Part shown: piece by piece, positions 56,287 through 64,000 of the stretch
How positions within the stretch are numbered: position 1 is the first letter of the stretch
Layout: each line of letters starts with the position of its first letter
Assembly: GCA_041399065.1 (NCBI GenBank)
Contig: JAWKTN010000001.1
Location: 1,178,001-1,242,000, forward strand
DNA length: 64,000 bases
Reading direction: 5' to 3'
Source of the DNA: JAGQPD01 sp020426865
GTDB taxonomy: Bacteria; Planctomycetota; Planctomycetia; Pirellulales; Pirellulaceae
The notes under the pieces: model-generated
Databases searched by the model: none
What the model was told of the DNA's origin: nothing
The model's input: the letters and a program-made list of their open reading frames with translations, nothing else
Position numbers and translations under genes: made by a program

Positions 56287-57648
56287 TCAACTCGACGCGC
56301 GGGTCAGCAAAGCAACGACCAGGGCCAACGTCAGCAACGACACAACTGCGGCGTTGGCCCCTTGGATGCGCAGAAAGAATTTTCGTTCGGACTGGGGGTT
56401 TACCGTTCGCTGCAAAAATGCGATTCGGTGGGCAGTATGCGGGTGTAGCCATTCCCATCGAGATCGCGAGGACGCGGGATCCATCGTTTCTAACATCCGC
56501 GCATAGCGGGCCTGTGCCGCGCGCACTCCACCTCGAACACTGCCCAGTTGACGCACTGCCCAAAGATCGGCGTCGTATTCCAGCAGTTTTGCGTACCAAC
56601 CGAAAGCTATTCCGCCGAGCGTCACAATCAGCAGCGACCCCACAAGACAGGCAATGGGATGATGCGAGTACCAGGGCTGCAACGTGCCCCACCAGGCAAT
56701 GGGGACGCACATTCCCAGTAGCCGCCACCAGAGGTGGTGTCGCGCGATGTGCGCTAATTCATGGGCAAATGCAGCTTCGACTTCCTCAGCCGGGACCGAA
56801 CGAAGCAGACCATCGGTCAAGAATACATAGCGGCACAACGGCGTGACTCCGGCGACCGCCGCATTGCAGACGCGACCGTCCGTGGGCCACACCAGGATTT
56901 CGCCAAGCTTCAGTCCGCTGCGCGCCGTGAGGTGCTCCAGACTCCATCGCAAGGGACCAGCCGGCAGCTTGGGCGATCGCCACAAGGCACGTAGCAGTAA
57001 CGGATACGTCGCGAGTAGCAGCATCAACATCGCGGCAATCACCCAGCCAGCCAGTTCGTTGGCATTCCAGGTTGGCCTCAGCAGATGGGCGACGTCGAGG
57101 CTCAAGAACAGAAACAGCAGCGGTCCGATCGACATCCCGAAATACAGTCGGGCTTGAACCATGACATATTGCAGACGCGAGATAGACGAATGGCCGGTGT
57201 CCAATGATGTGTCAGCGTTCTGCAGTTGCTGCGCAGCCCGGTCGACATCGTAGTACGCAGCCCACGCCAACGTGAGCGGCAAAAGCAACGGTGCCAAGAT
57301 CAACGACTCGGCGGCAACTGGCAGCGTGCCGAGCCCGAGATTGATACGGACGTAGGTTGGCCAGTCGAGTCCGATTACGATGGCTACGGAAACGGCCAAC
57401 CACAACCACGTATGGATGGTCTGCCATCGGCGAAACTGTCGCAAGCCCTGACATGCCGAAGGCGAACGCAAGATGAGGCGATGAGCGGTGGGCAATGAAA
57501 ACCCGACAGGTAAGAGCGAGAGCAAGGCGACGGCCAGCCCGACGATCGCGGTCCTCATCGCGCCATTGCCCAACGGCTCGACCTGGTCGCCCGGGGCGAG
57601 GGCAAGCGAGCTGAGGGCGGCGAGCGCAACCACGATCAACATCGACAT
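56287..57648 (-). CDS. M48-family membrane metalloprotease
   Basis: 453 residues from the ATG at 57648 (MSMLIVVALAAL), after which several membrane helices follow; a TTG at 57744 would add 32 polar residues. The zinc-binding motif is FAHELAHIARHH, with the third ligand Glu in LLEYDADLWA, as in M48 peptidases such as HtpX and Ste24-like proteases. Helices lie on both sides of the catalytic part, with a final one near VVSLLTLALVVALL. It probably acts in membrane-protein quality control. No BlaR-type penicillin-binding domain is present. It follows serA by 164 bp on the same strand. Confidence 0.85.
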   Translation of the reverse strand: MSMLIVVALAALSSLALAPGDQVEPLGNGAMRTAIVGLAVALLSLLPVGFSLPTAHRLILRSPSACQGLRQFRRWQTIHTWLWLAVSVAIVIGLDWPTYVRINLGLGTLPVAAESLILAPLLLPLTLAWAAYYDVDRAAQQLQNADTSLDTGHSSISRLQYVMVQARLYFGMSIGPLLFLFLSLDVAHLLRPTWNANELAGWVIAAMLMLLLATYPLLLRALWRSPKLPAGPLRWSLEHLTARSGLKLGEILVWPTDGRVCNAAVAGVTPLCRYVFLTDGLLRSVPAEEVEAAFAHELAHIARHHLWWRLLGMCVPIAWWGTLQPWYSHHPIACLVGSLLIVTLGGIAFGWYAKLLEYDADLWAVRQLGSVRGGVRAAQARYARMLETMDPASSRSRWEWLHPHTAHRIAFLQRTVNPQSERKFFLRIQGANAAVVSLLTLALVVALLTRASS

Positions 57649-57812
57649 CAGTCCGTTTGGAAAAGTGTGCGGTGTACCGTGAATCGACGGTAGGGACGAA
57701 GGAAAAGCCTGGAAGGGCCCGCGACGAGAACGGCCCGGCGGCAAGCCCTATTTTCGAGCCTAATTACGCCGGTGGCTTTCCGCAAGGATTTTCGTTGATT
57801 TCCGCCCGGTGA

Positions 57813-59438
57813 CTATTGCAGCCACGCCGGTAAATCGTCGGCTCGAGGCATTTCAATCACCTCAGCGCTTTGAATGTGCGGGTGGTTCCTCACCTCGTCC
57901 AACGCTACGTTCGAAGGAGCGCTATCGAGATTTAGTACGCCAATCGCATTGCCACCTGGTGCTGCGCCCGCACGCCCCACTGTCATCTGCGCAATATTTA
58001 CCTGGTGCTTGCCAAACACGGTACCGACATTCCCGATGATTCCAGGCACGTCCGAGTGGCTGAAGACCAGCAAGACGCCATCCATGTAGGCTTCCAAACG
58101 GTACTCACCCAAGCGGACCAGGCGGGGCATGTCATTGCCGAACAATGTTCCGGCGACAGTATAACTGTCCTTGTCGGTGACAAGATCGGCACGGATCGAA
58201 GAACGAAATGCGCCTTGCTCGGGGTCGCATTCAGTCGACACCTCGATCCCCCGTTCGTGCATGAGGACTTCCGCATTGACGATATTGACCGGTTCGTTCA
58301 TTGCGCGTTCGAGCAATCCTGCGCAGAAGGCGGCGGTCAGCAGTTTAACATCTTTGGTTGCCACGTCACCTCGATAGAAAAGGCGGCACTTGTTAGGTTG
58401 GCCATCGTGCCATTGGGCGAGGAAACGTCCCAAGCGGTGGGCGACGTTCAGGAAGCCGCGCAAGGAGTGAAGTGTCTTGGGGTCGACCGCGGCCGCGTTG
58501 ACTGCGTGGCGAATTTCACCGTGTTGTAGAAAATTCACCAGCAGTTGCACGCCTTCGATGGCGACTTGCGTTTGCGCTTCTTCGGTGCTCGCACCTAAAT
58601 GGGGCGTGCAAACGACGCCGGGCATGCCGAACAAGTCGTTTTGCGTGCATGGTTCGTCGGGGTACACATCCAGGGCGATCCCGGCGAGCCTACCGGACTT
58701 CAAACCCGCGACCATGGCATCCTGGTTGTAGATACCGCCTCGGGCGCAGTTAATCAGCCGCGCGCCCGGTTTGATGATCTCCAATTCCGCCATGTCGATG
58801 AGGTTTTCGGTTTCCGGCGTAAGCGGAGTGTGCACGGTAAGATAGTCGACCGACGGGAGCATATCACGTACGCTGGGAGAGAGCTGAATGCCCATTTCGG
58901 TCGCCCGCTCATCTGACATAAACGGGTCATATCCGATCACGCGCATCTTGAAGGCGCGCGCGCGGCTAGCAACTTCTCGACCGATCCGTCCCAAGCCGAC
59001 GATGCCCAATGTCTTGTCGGCCAGTTGTGTGCCCATGTAGGAACCGCGGTCCCACCGACCTTCGATCAGGCTTTGGTAGGCGGGGGCAATGTTGCGTGAC
59101 ATGGCCAGCATCAAGGCGAAGGCATGTTCGGCGGTGCTGAGCGTATTACCGGTGGGTGTGTTCATCACGATGATGCCTTGACGCGTCGCGACCGTCTTGT
59201 CGATGTTATCGGTCCCCACGCCCGCCCGTACGATCGCCTTCAGACGCTGATTGCCTTCGAGTGCCTTGGCATCCAACTTCACGCCGCTGCGGCAGATGGC
59301 ACCGTCGTAGTCCAGCAGCACCTGGCGGAGATCGTCCCCCTTCAAGCCGGTGCGGACGTCGTACGATACGCCCTCGGCTGCGTCTAATAGTGCAAGCCCT
59401 TCGGGAGATAGTTTGTCCAAAACAACCACTTTGTGCAT
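57813..59438 (-). CDS. serA: D-3-phosphoglycerate dehydrogenase, long form
   Basis: 541 residues. Oxidises 3-phosphoglycerate to 3-phosphohydroxypyruvate, the first step to serine, with NAD. The nucleotide site is LGIVGLGRIGREVA near residue 145 and the catalytic motifs include CARGGIYNQDAM and VCTPHLGAST. An intervening substrate-binding (ASB) domain and a C-terminal ACT domain (VLLVFSHSDVPGIIGNVG) follow, as in type I long enzymes that can be serine-inhibited. It is 41 bp after serC on the same strand, forming a serCA operon. Confidence 0.97.
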   Translation of the reverse strand: MHKVVVLDKLSPEGLALLDAAEGVSYDVRTGLKGDDLRQVLLDYDGAICRSGVKLDAKALEGNQRLKAIVRAGVGTDNIDKTVATRQGIIVMNTPTGNTLSTAEHAFALMLAMSRNIAPAYQSLIEGRWDRGSYMGTQLADKTLGIVGLGRIGREVASRARAFKMRVIGYDPFMSDERATEMGIQLSPSVRDMLPSVDYLTVHTPLTPETENLIDMAELEIIKPGARLINCARGGIYNQDAMVAGLKSGRLAGIALDVYPDEPCTQNDLFGMPGVVCTPHLGASTEEAQTQVAIEGVQLLVNFLQHGEIRHAVNAAAVDPKTLHSLRGFLNVAHRLGRFLAQWHDGQPNKCRLFYRGDVATKDVKLLTAAFCAGLLERAMNEPVNIVNAEVLMHERGIEVSTECDPEQGAFRSSIRADLVTDKDSYTVAGTLFGNDMPRLVRLGEYRLEAYMDGVLLVFSHSDVPGIIGNVGTVFGKHQVNIAQMTVGRAGAAPGGNAIGVLNLDSAPSNVALDEVRNHPHIQSAEVIEMPRADDLPAWLQ

Positions 59439-59479
59439 CGTGATCCTCGTGTCCCCTGGTCAGCAGCGATGGTTCTATG

Positions 59480-60574
59480 TTAGCGATTGGCTGTGGAAAA
59501 CTGCCGCATATGTTCGGCCAGCGACTCCACACCTTCCACCGGCATCGCATTGTAAATCGAAGCTCGAATGCCACCGACGCTTCGGTGTCCCTTGAGCTCG
59601 CAGAGTTTCCTCTCGGCAGCCTGCTCGAGAAACGCCTTTTGTAGTTCATCACTGGGCAGCCGGAACGTGACATTCATCAGTGATCGCGATTCGCGGTCGG
59701 CGTGACCGTCATAAAAGCCTTCACAATCGTCAATGACCTGGTACAACATCTGCGACTTGCGGCGATTGATCTCCAACATGTGATCCAGGCCACCGATGTC
59801 GTCCAGCAGCCAACGGGTGACCAGGTCCAGAATGTAGATTGCAAACGTGGGGGGGGTGTTCCACATCGACTGATTGTCATTGTGTGAACGATAGTTGAGA
59901 TACCCCGGCAGGTTGTCGGGCCCGCGAGCCAACAGATCTTCGCGGATGATCACGACAGTGACGCCGGCTGGTCCCGCATTTTTTTGAGCACAGGCGTAGA
60001 TCATGCCGTAACGCTCGACCGGCAAGGGGCGACACAAGAAATCCGACGACGCGTCGCAAACCAAGGGGATGCCGTTGGTTTCCGGCTCGGAATTGAATTG
60101 CACCCCTTGAATCGTTTCATTGGATGTGAAATGGACGTAAGCGGCGTTGTCGCTGTAGTCAATATCCTCGGCGTCGGGGAGGCAATTGTAATTGTGGCTC
60201 TTTCCATCCCACGCCACGTGGACGTCCCCTTGCTTGACGGCTTCCTGCAAGGCGTTCTTGCCCCAACTGCCAGTGAGGATATAGTTCGGTGTCCGTTGGC
60301 CGTCGGCCGCCAGATTCATGGGGATCATGCTGAATTGCAGTCGGGAACCGCCCTGCAGGAACAACACGCGATAGTTGGACGGGATGTTCAACAGCCGCCG
60401 AAGATTTGCTTCTGCCGATTCAATGATGGCTTCAAACGGCGCACTGCGATGGCTCATTTCCAGGACCGAAATCCCCACCCCAGGAAGACCCAGCAAGTCG
60501 CGCTGTGCTTGCTCCAGGACGCTTACCGGTAGAACAGCCGGACCGGCAGAAAAATTGAAAACGCGGTCTGTCAT
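59480..60574 (-). CDS. serC: Phosphoserine aminotransferase
   Basis: 364 residues from the ATG at 60574 (MTDRVFNFSAGPAVLP); an ATG 3 bases earlier and a longer start at 60589 are in frame, with GGGAA upstream. A PLP-dependent enzyme that makes phosphoserine from phosphohydroxypyruvate and glutamate. The NFSAGPAVLP start and the lysine-binding ACAQKNAGPAGVTVV site are classic. It is the first gene of the serCA operon; only the phosphatase step (serB) is missing here. Confidence 0.97.
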   Translation of the reverse strand: MTDRVFNFSAGPAVLPVSVLEQAQRDLLGLPGVGISVLEMSHRSAPFEAIIESAEANLRRLLNIPSNYRVLFLQGGSRLQFSMIPMNLAADGQRTPNYILTGSWGKNALQEAVKQGDVHVAWDGKSHNYNCLPDAEDIDYSDNAAYVHFTSNETIQGVQFNSEPETNGIPLVCDASSDFLCRPLPVERYGMIYACAQKNAGPAGVTVVIIREDLLARGPDNLPGYLNYRSHNDNQSMWNTPPTFAIYILDLVTRWLLDDIGGLDHMLEINRRKSQMLYQVIDDCEGFYDGHADRESRSLMNVTFRLPSDELQKAFLEQAAERKLCELKGHRSVGGIRASIYNAMPVEGVESLAEHMRQFSTANR

Positions 60575-60780
60575 CATAGCGATTCCCACAAGACACTATT
60601 CCTCTTTGCCGAAGCTGGACGGGCCCATGCATTCCCCACATTGAGAGAGCTGCCCGACGTTGCGCCGGTTCAGTTAAACCGCTGATTTTAGGGGCATTTG
60701 GGCGACTGGGGAAGTGGTAGCGAAACGGCGGATTCGACCGTAATGGGCGGAAATTCCATCGAAATCCCGTGAGAAACGCA

Positions 60781-61593
60781 CTACCGCTGGACCGGTACCG
60801 TCGGGATAGTCACCATCTGCGTCCCGCCGTTGCCGACGCTACCGGCACTCGTCGATAAGCTTCGCTGAAGCGTCGCGATGCGTTCGGCCACGCCAGGTTG
60901 GAACGTGTTGATTGCGTAGGCTTGCTGGTAATTCGAAAGTGCTTGAGCCAACTGGCCCTGTTGTTCGCGGATGCGGCCGAGCGCCGTCCAGGCTCGGGGG
61001 CTCTTCGAATCGACTTCCAGTGCCTCGGTCAAATACCGGACTGCCGATTGTTGGTCACCGAACTCTTCGTAGAGTCGGGCCAGTTCGATGCGGGCATCCG
61101 CCGATTGATAGTTGCGTTCCGACCAGCGTTGCAACAACGTAAAAGCACTTTGCGCGCGATCGGTCTGCACCAGCAACGCGGCCAGGCCTCGGTAACATTC
61201 CGCATGGTTGGGCGACAAATCCAGGCATTGGTGATACAGACCTTCCGCTTGTTGCATCAACGCCGGATCGCGGTTCTGACGCCCGAGCTCATGATACGTC
61301 GCGGCCAGATTATAGTACGCGTCCGGATTGGCGGCGTCCACCTGCAACGCCTGCTGAAAATCCTGCAGGGCCTGCGGGAAATTGCCGGTCTGATAGCTGC
61401 GAACTCCGTCAATGTTGTAGCCAGTGGCCGAAGTCTGACAGCCCAATGTGCCGACGATCAACAGGCAGACGAGGCAACATGACAGAGCTGCGTAACCACG
61501 TGCGCAAGACGTGCTGACGCTGTTGGCGGTTCGTGGTTCTTTGCTACGCACGCGAAATCCCTTTCGCCGGTTGGCCGTGGCTGTCTCATGCAA
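60781..61593 (-). CDS. TPR lipoprotein
   Basis: About 270 residues; a later start is possible because the first 30 residues are polar. A lipobox LLIVGTLGC lies near residue 52, so the mature protein is probably outer- or inner-membrane attached. The rest is six to seven tetratricopeptide repeats (for example NFPQALQDFQQALQVDAANP and AWTALGRIREQQGQLAQAL). Such TPR lipoproteins act as docking parts of secretion or pilus assemblies; no such genes are close. The C-terminal GNGGTQMVTIPTVPVQR is not repeated elsewhere. Confidence 0.75.
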   Translation of the reverse strand: MHETATANRRKGFRVRSKEPRTANSVSTSCARGYAALSCCLVCLLIVGTLGCQTSATGYNIDGVRSYQTGNFPQALQDFQQALQVDAANPDAYYNLAATYHELGRQNRDPALMQQAEGLYHQCLDLSPNHAECYRGLAALLVQTDRAQSAFTLLQRWSERNYQSADARIELARLYEEFGDQQSAVRYLTEALEVDSKSPRAWTALGRIREQQGQLAQALSNYQQAYAINTFQPGVAERIATLQRSLSTSAGSVGNGGTQMVTIPTVPVQR

Positions 61594-62192
61594 TTCAAAG
61601 CGGCTGGATCCCTAGCCCTAAAACGCGGAAAATACCGCGAAGCTATCAACAAGGCAACCCCGAATTCCCAAACTCCTTCCATCGGGTGCTAGCTCCTCAC
61701 GGCGGACCCAACTCAGCGCACCTCTCGGCGACCGCCTTCGTTTACGTGCTATCATGGCCAGCGCCCATAACCCCAAGTCTCATCGATTTCCGAGGTGCTT
61801 TGACGTCGAGATGCACGAGGCAAACGATGTGGTATATCCTCAGTCGCAATCCAGCGCCCTGCGCAAGTTCCCGCGCGAAGACAAGTAACGAAGCTGAGGC
61901 TGGATGTAGCTCGACTCGGAGCGATCGAGCTGCTACGGTGCTCCATGCCATTAACGTGTTGCGACAACCGATACATCCGTTTCAATCTGTTCCCTCCCTT
62001 CGGGATGGAAAGGCGATTCGCCGTCAGTCGGGCGCAAGACGAATCCATGAGCTATCGTTCTGCATGCGACCAGGATGGCGATCTGTTGAGGCAGCGGCTG
62101 TGGCATTCTGCCGAGGTCCTTGCTCGACACATTCGTCTTTTCTTGCCTGGTCGGTATCGCATCACACGAATCGCAATCAAGGGCATCCACTG
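61594..62192. other. Divergent intergenic region
   Basis: 599 bases between the divergent TPR lipoprotein gene and the transglutaminase-like gene. A plus-strand frame is open through it, but its composition is not protein-like and no ribosome binding site supports it. It must contain both promoters. Confidence 0.4.
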
Positions 62193-63437
62193 ATGAAAAA
62201 ATCGCTGATTGGCCTGGCCACCGCATGCTGCTGTCTTTTGTCGACGGCCGTTTCCTTTGCCGAATACAAGACGGTTTGCGGTTGGGACGACCAACTGTTT
62301 CCTGCCTATATCCTCGCAACGGGCACCGTGAAAATTGACTCCGACGGAATTGACCCGCACCTGCTGGGGGATCCCGCGGGTATCGTCGGCATCGACATTG
62401 TTGCTCCGGCTCACAACACAAAAGTCACTGTTACCGTAACATGCCCTGAATTTATCGAACCGAGCAAGTACTCAGGGACATTGGCCAACGGCGGTGAATT
62501 CTACGCCGTGCGGCCGAAGATCCGTTATCGTTACGATCGGCTTGGAGAATGCCGGCAGGCGACCCCGGCCACCGTCACGTTTTCCGTCCAATTGGGCGAC
62601 GAACCCGTCGAAGAGATCGTCAAAACGGTCACATTTCGATCGGTCAACGATTGTCCCATTCGTGTCGTCGAAAACGGAGAAGTTGTCGATATCAGCTTCA
62701 CCTTCGCGGCGTTCGCCAACGAACAGCATCCGTTTGTGGATAAACTGTTGCGCGAAGCGTTGGATCTGGGGGTGGTGGATCGGTTCACCGGATACCAGTC
62801 GGGCGACCTCAACGACGTTTTTCGCCAGGTTTATGCCCTGTGGGATTTAATGGTCGCCCGCGATACGCGGTACAGCAGTATCACCACGACTGCCGCCGAC
62901 TCCAGTCAAATCCTCAGCCAACATGTTCGGCTGCTTGAAGATACCGTCAACAATGGCCAGGCCAATTGCGTCGACGGCTCGGTATTGTTCGTCTCCCTAC
63001 TTCGCAAGATCGGTATCAAGGCGAACTTGATGTTAAGTCCTGGACATTGCTACGTTACATTTTGGGGTGACGAAGAGGGGACGCTGGTCTTCGGCCTGGA
63101 GACGACCCTTGTCGATTGGACAAACGATGGGGCGACCGAAATCTCGACCGACCTGGATGAAGTCCTGACACCAGACCGACGCGGTGTTCGTTCATGGGAC
63201 AGTTTTGTTAATTCGATTACGACCGCGACCTATACCGTGGCAGGTGATGCCGAAAAATTCGCCAGCCCCGATGAGCCCGAATACCTGATCATCGACGTCG
63301 GACAAGCACGTACCAAAGGCGTGCTGCCGATCCCCTATCGCGGGACGGAAGACTTCCTCGGTTACGATTATTCCGAGTACCGCCAGACCCAGTATGGCGA
63401 ATACCAGGAAGACGAGGAAGAAGTGCCCGCCGAGTAG
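62193..63437 (+). CDS. Exported transglutaminase-like protein
   Basis: 414 residues from the ATG at 62193, giving a standard signal peptide MKKSLIGLATACCCLLSTAV with cleavage near SFA-EY. The middle has NGQANCVDGSVLFVSLLRKI with an active-type cysteine, and LMLSPGHCYVTFWG with the histidine, as in transglutaminase-like peptidase folds; the third acidic residue cannot be placed with certainty. The C-terminus is acidic and Tyr-rich (YGEYQEDEEEVPAE). A protease, amidase or cross-linking role outside the cell is possible. Two stem-loops follow. Confidence 0.75.
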   Translation: MKKSLIGLATACCCLLSTAVSFAEYKTVCGWDDQLFPAYILATGTVKIDSDGIDPHLLGDPAGIVGIDIVAPAHNTKVTVTVTCPEFIEPSKYSGTLANGGEFYAVRPKIRYRYDRLGECRQATPATVTFSVQLGDEPVEEIVKTVTFRSVNDCPIRVVENGEVVDISFTFAAFANEQHPFVDKLLREALDLGVVDRFTGYQSGDLNDVFRQVYALWDLMVARDTRYSSITTTAADSSQILSQHVRLLEDTVNNGQANCVDGSVLFVSLLRKIGIKANLMLSPGHCYVTFWGDEEGTLVFGLETTLVDWTNDGATEISTDLDEVLTPDRRGVRSWDSFVNSITTATYTVAGDAEKFASPDEPEYLIIDVGQARTKGVLPIPYRGTEDFLGYDYSEYRQTQYGEYQEDEEEVPAE

Positions 63438-63460
63438 TAAAGGTGTTGCGCGGCTATCCT

Positions 63461-63495
63461 GAATGTCATACGGCTGTCCCAGCCATATGACATTC
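63461..63495 (+). terminator. Stem-loop after the transglutaminase-like gene
   Basis: GAATGTCATA at 63461-63470 pairs with TATGACATTC at 63486-63495; an inner GGCT/AGCC adds more. A second hairpin, ATCTCGC-TGAC-GCGAGAT, is at 63501-63518. Neither has a T-run; both lie between convergent genes. Confidence 0.6.
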
Positions 63496-63579
63496 GGTTG
63501 ATCTCGCTGACGCGAGATGGTTCAGCTGGGGACAGCGGAAGGTTCGATGGGTGATGCAAAGGAGTAGTCCGCACGCTCA

Positions 63580-64000
63580 TCACGTATCGTTCGTGAAGTA
63601 GTGTATACATGCCCGACGTAGACCCCAGTAACCGGGGCCGATCGTTGCCGTACAATAGGCGGCGATCGTAGCCGGGTGGGCTCCGTGCTCCAGCAATTTC
63701 GTCGTGTCCAGGAATTGATCTGCCGATATCCATGATGCTGCCAGATAGACACCATTAGCCAACAGGCAAAAGAACGCGATCAACCAGGTCCAATTGCGTT
63801 GCGCTATTGCCGCTACGAACAATGGCATTGCAACTCCCAGGATAGGGCCTCCCCACAATGTGCAAAGTGGATGGGGATCTGGCGAGAAAATGCTAAACGG
63901 TAGCCGCCACGGTGCGAGATCGACCTTGGTCAGCGTTCCGCCACCGGCCCAACCTACAATTATGTGCCCCATTTCGTGCGTGATGGTCATTACGCACCAC
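63580..64000 (-). CDS. M50-like membrane metalloprotease, 5' end beyond window
   Basis: At least 139 residues; the gene continues past the right edge, because the codons before the first in-window ATG are still open (WCV before MTITHEMGH). The zinc motif THEMGHIIVGW (HExxH) at the N-terminus is followed by membrane segments such as WGGPILGVAMPLFVAAIA and WLIAFFCLLANGVYLAASW. This pattern fits small M50-type site-2-protease-like membrane proteins. A later Asp (SADQFLDTTKLLEHG) may be the third ligand. The stop is at 63580. Confidence 0.7.
   Translation of the reverse strand, partial: WCVMTITHEMGHIIVGWAGGGTLTKVDLAPWRLPFSIFSPDPHPLCTLWGGPILGVAMPLFVAAIAQRNWTWLIAFFCLLANGVYLAASWISADQFLDTTKLLEHGAHPATIAAYCTATIGPGYWGLRRACIHYFTNDT

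Noticed and set aside
61533..62192. 220-codon extension upstream of the transglutaminase-like gene
   Set aside because: The frame is open, but a textbook signal peptide starts at 62193 and the upstream text is not protein-like. It also runs into the divergent lipoprotein gene.

Overview
The window looks like chromosomal DNA of a planctomycete, most likely of the Pirellulales. The evidence is two DUF1559 proteins with a prepilin-type N-terminus, dockerin and PEP-CTERM exported proteins, a giant surface protein that starts with the LEDRRLL-type N-terminal motif common in planctomycetes, a planctomycete-type REP transposase, adjacent GluRS and GlnRS genes, and many one-gene transcription units that change strand often. 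The assignment rests on recognised protein families, not on a database search.

Layout. 0-9.8 kb: a TPR membrane protein, a free-standing L7/L12-like domain protein, a low-complexity lipoprotein, Mn-type superoxide dismutase, an HD/PAS/GGDEF signalling protein, a fumarylacetoacetate-hydrolase (FAH) family enzyme and three membrane proteins. 9.9-15 kb: gltX, glnS, a PfkB kinase and thpR, all on the plus strand. 15-17 kb: a TadG-like VWA protein and hemP on the minus strand. 17.2-23.7 kb: six co-directional plus-strand genes closed by an intrinsic terminator. They encode a dockerin/PEP-CTERM protein, a DUF1559 protein, a DUF4198/kelch protein, a condensation-fold acyltransferase and two cysteine-rich exported proteins. 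23.8-31.6 kb: a rhomboid protease, recA with a long basic N-terminal extension and overlapping an HtrA-like protease gene, a tandem array of about 137-bp hairpin units, and alaS.

31.8-47.5 kb is mostly accessory DNA, interrupted by a two-component pair, a DUF1559 protein and a second FAH enzyme. It holds a hicBA module with a frameshifted toxin, an RHS-core fragment fused in frame to an IS1634-type transposase, an IS91-type transposase remnant, a frameshifted REP-associated tyrosine transposase flanked by TAGACCCTCCA repeats, a higBA module whose toxin also looks frameshifted, and a cluster of short perfect hairpins. Both toxin-antitoxin loci keep an intact antitoxin and a palindrome over the promoter.

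47.7-64 kb: a 2340-residue multidomain surface protein, a STAS protein, thiol peroxidase, an M48 membrane protease, the serC-serA serine biosynthesis operon, a TPR lipoprotein, an exported transglutaminase-like protein and the 5'-truncated end of an M50-like protease. No tRNA, rRNA or CRISPR array was recognised. The most unusual items are the 17-24 kb exported-protein run with its metallothionein-like last gene, the RecA N-terminal extension, the RAYT/repeat island, and the pair of TA loci with broken toxins.
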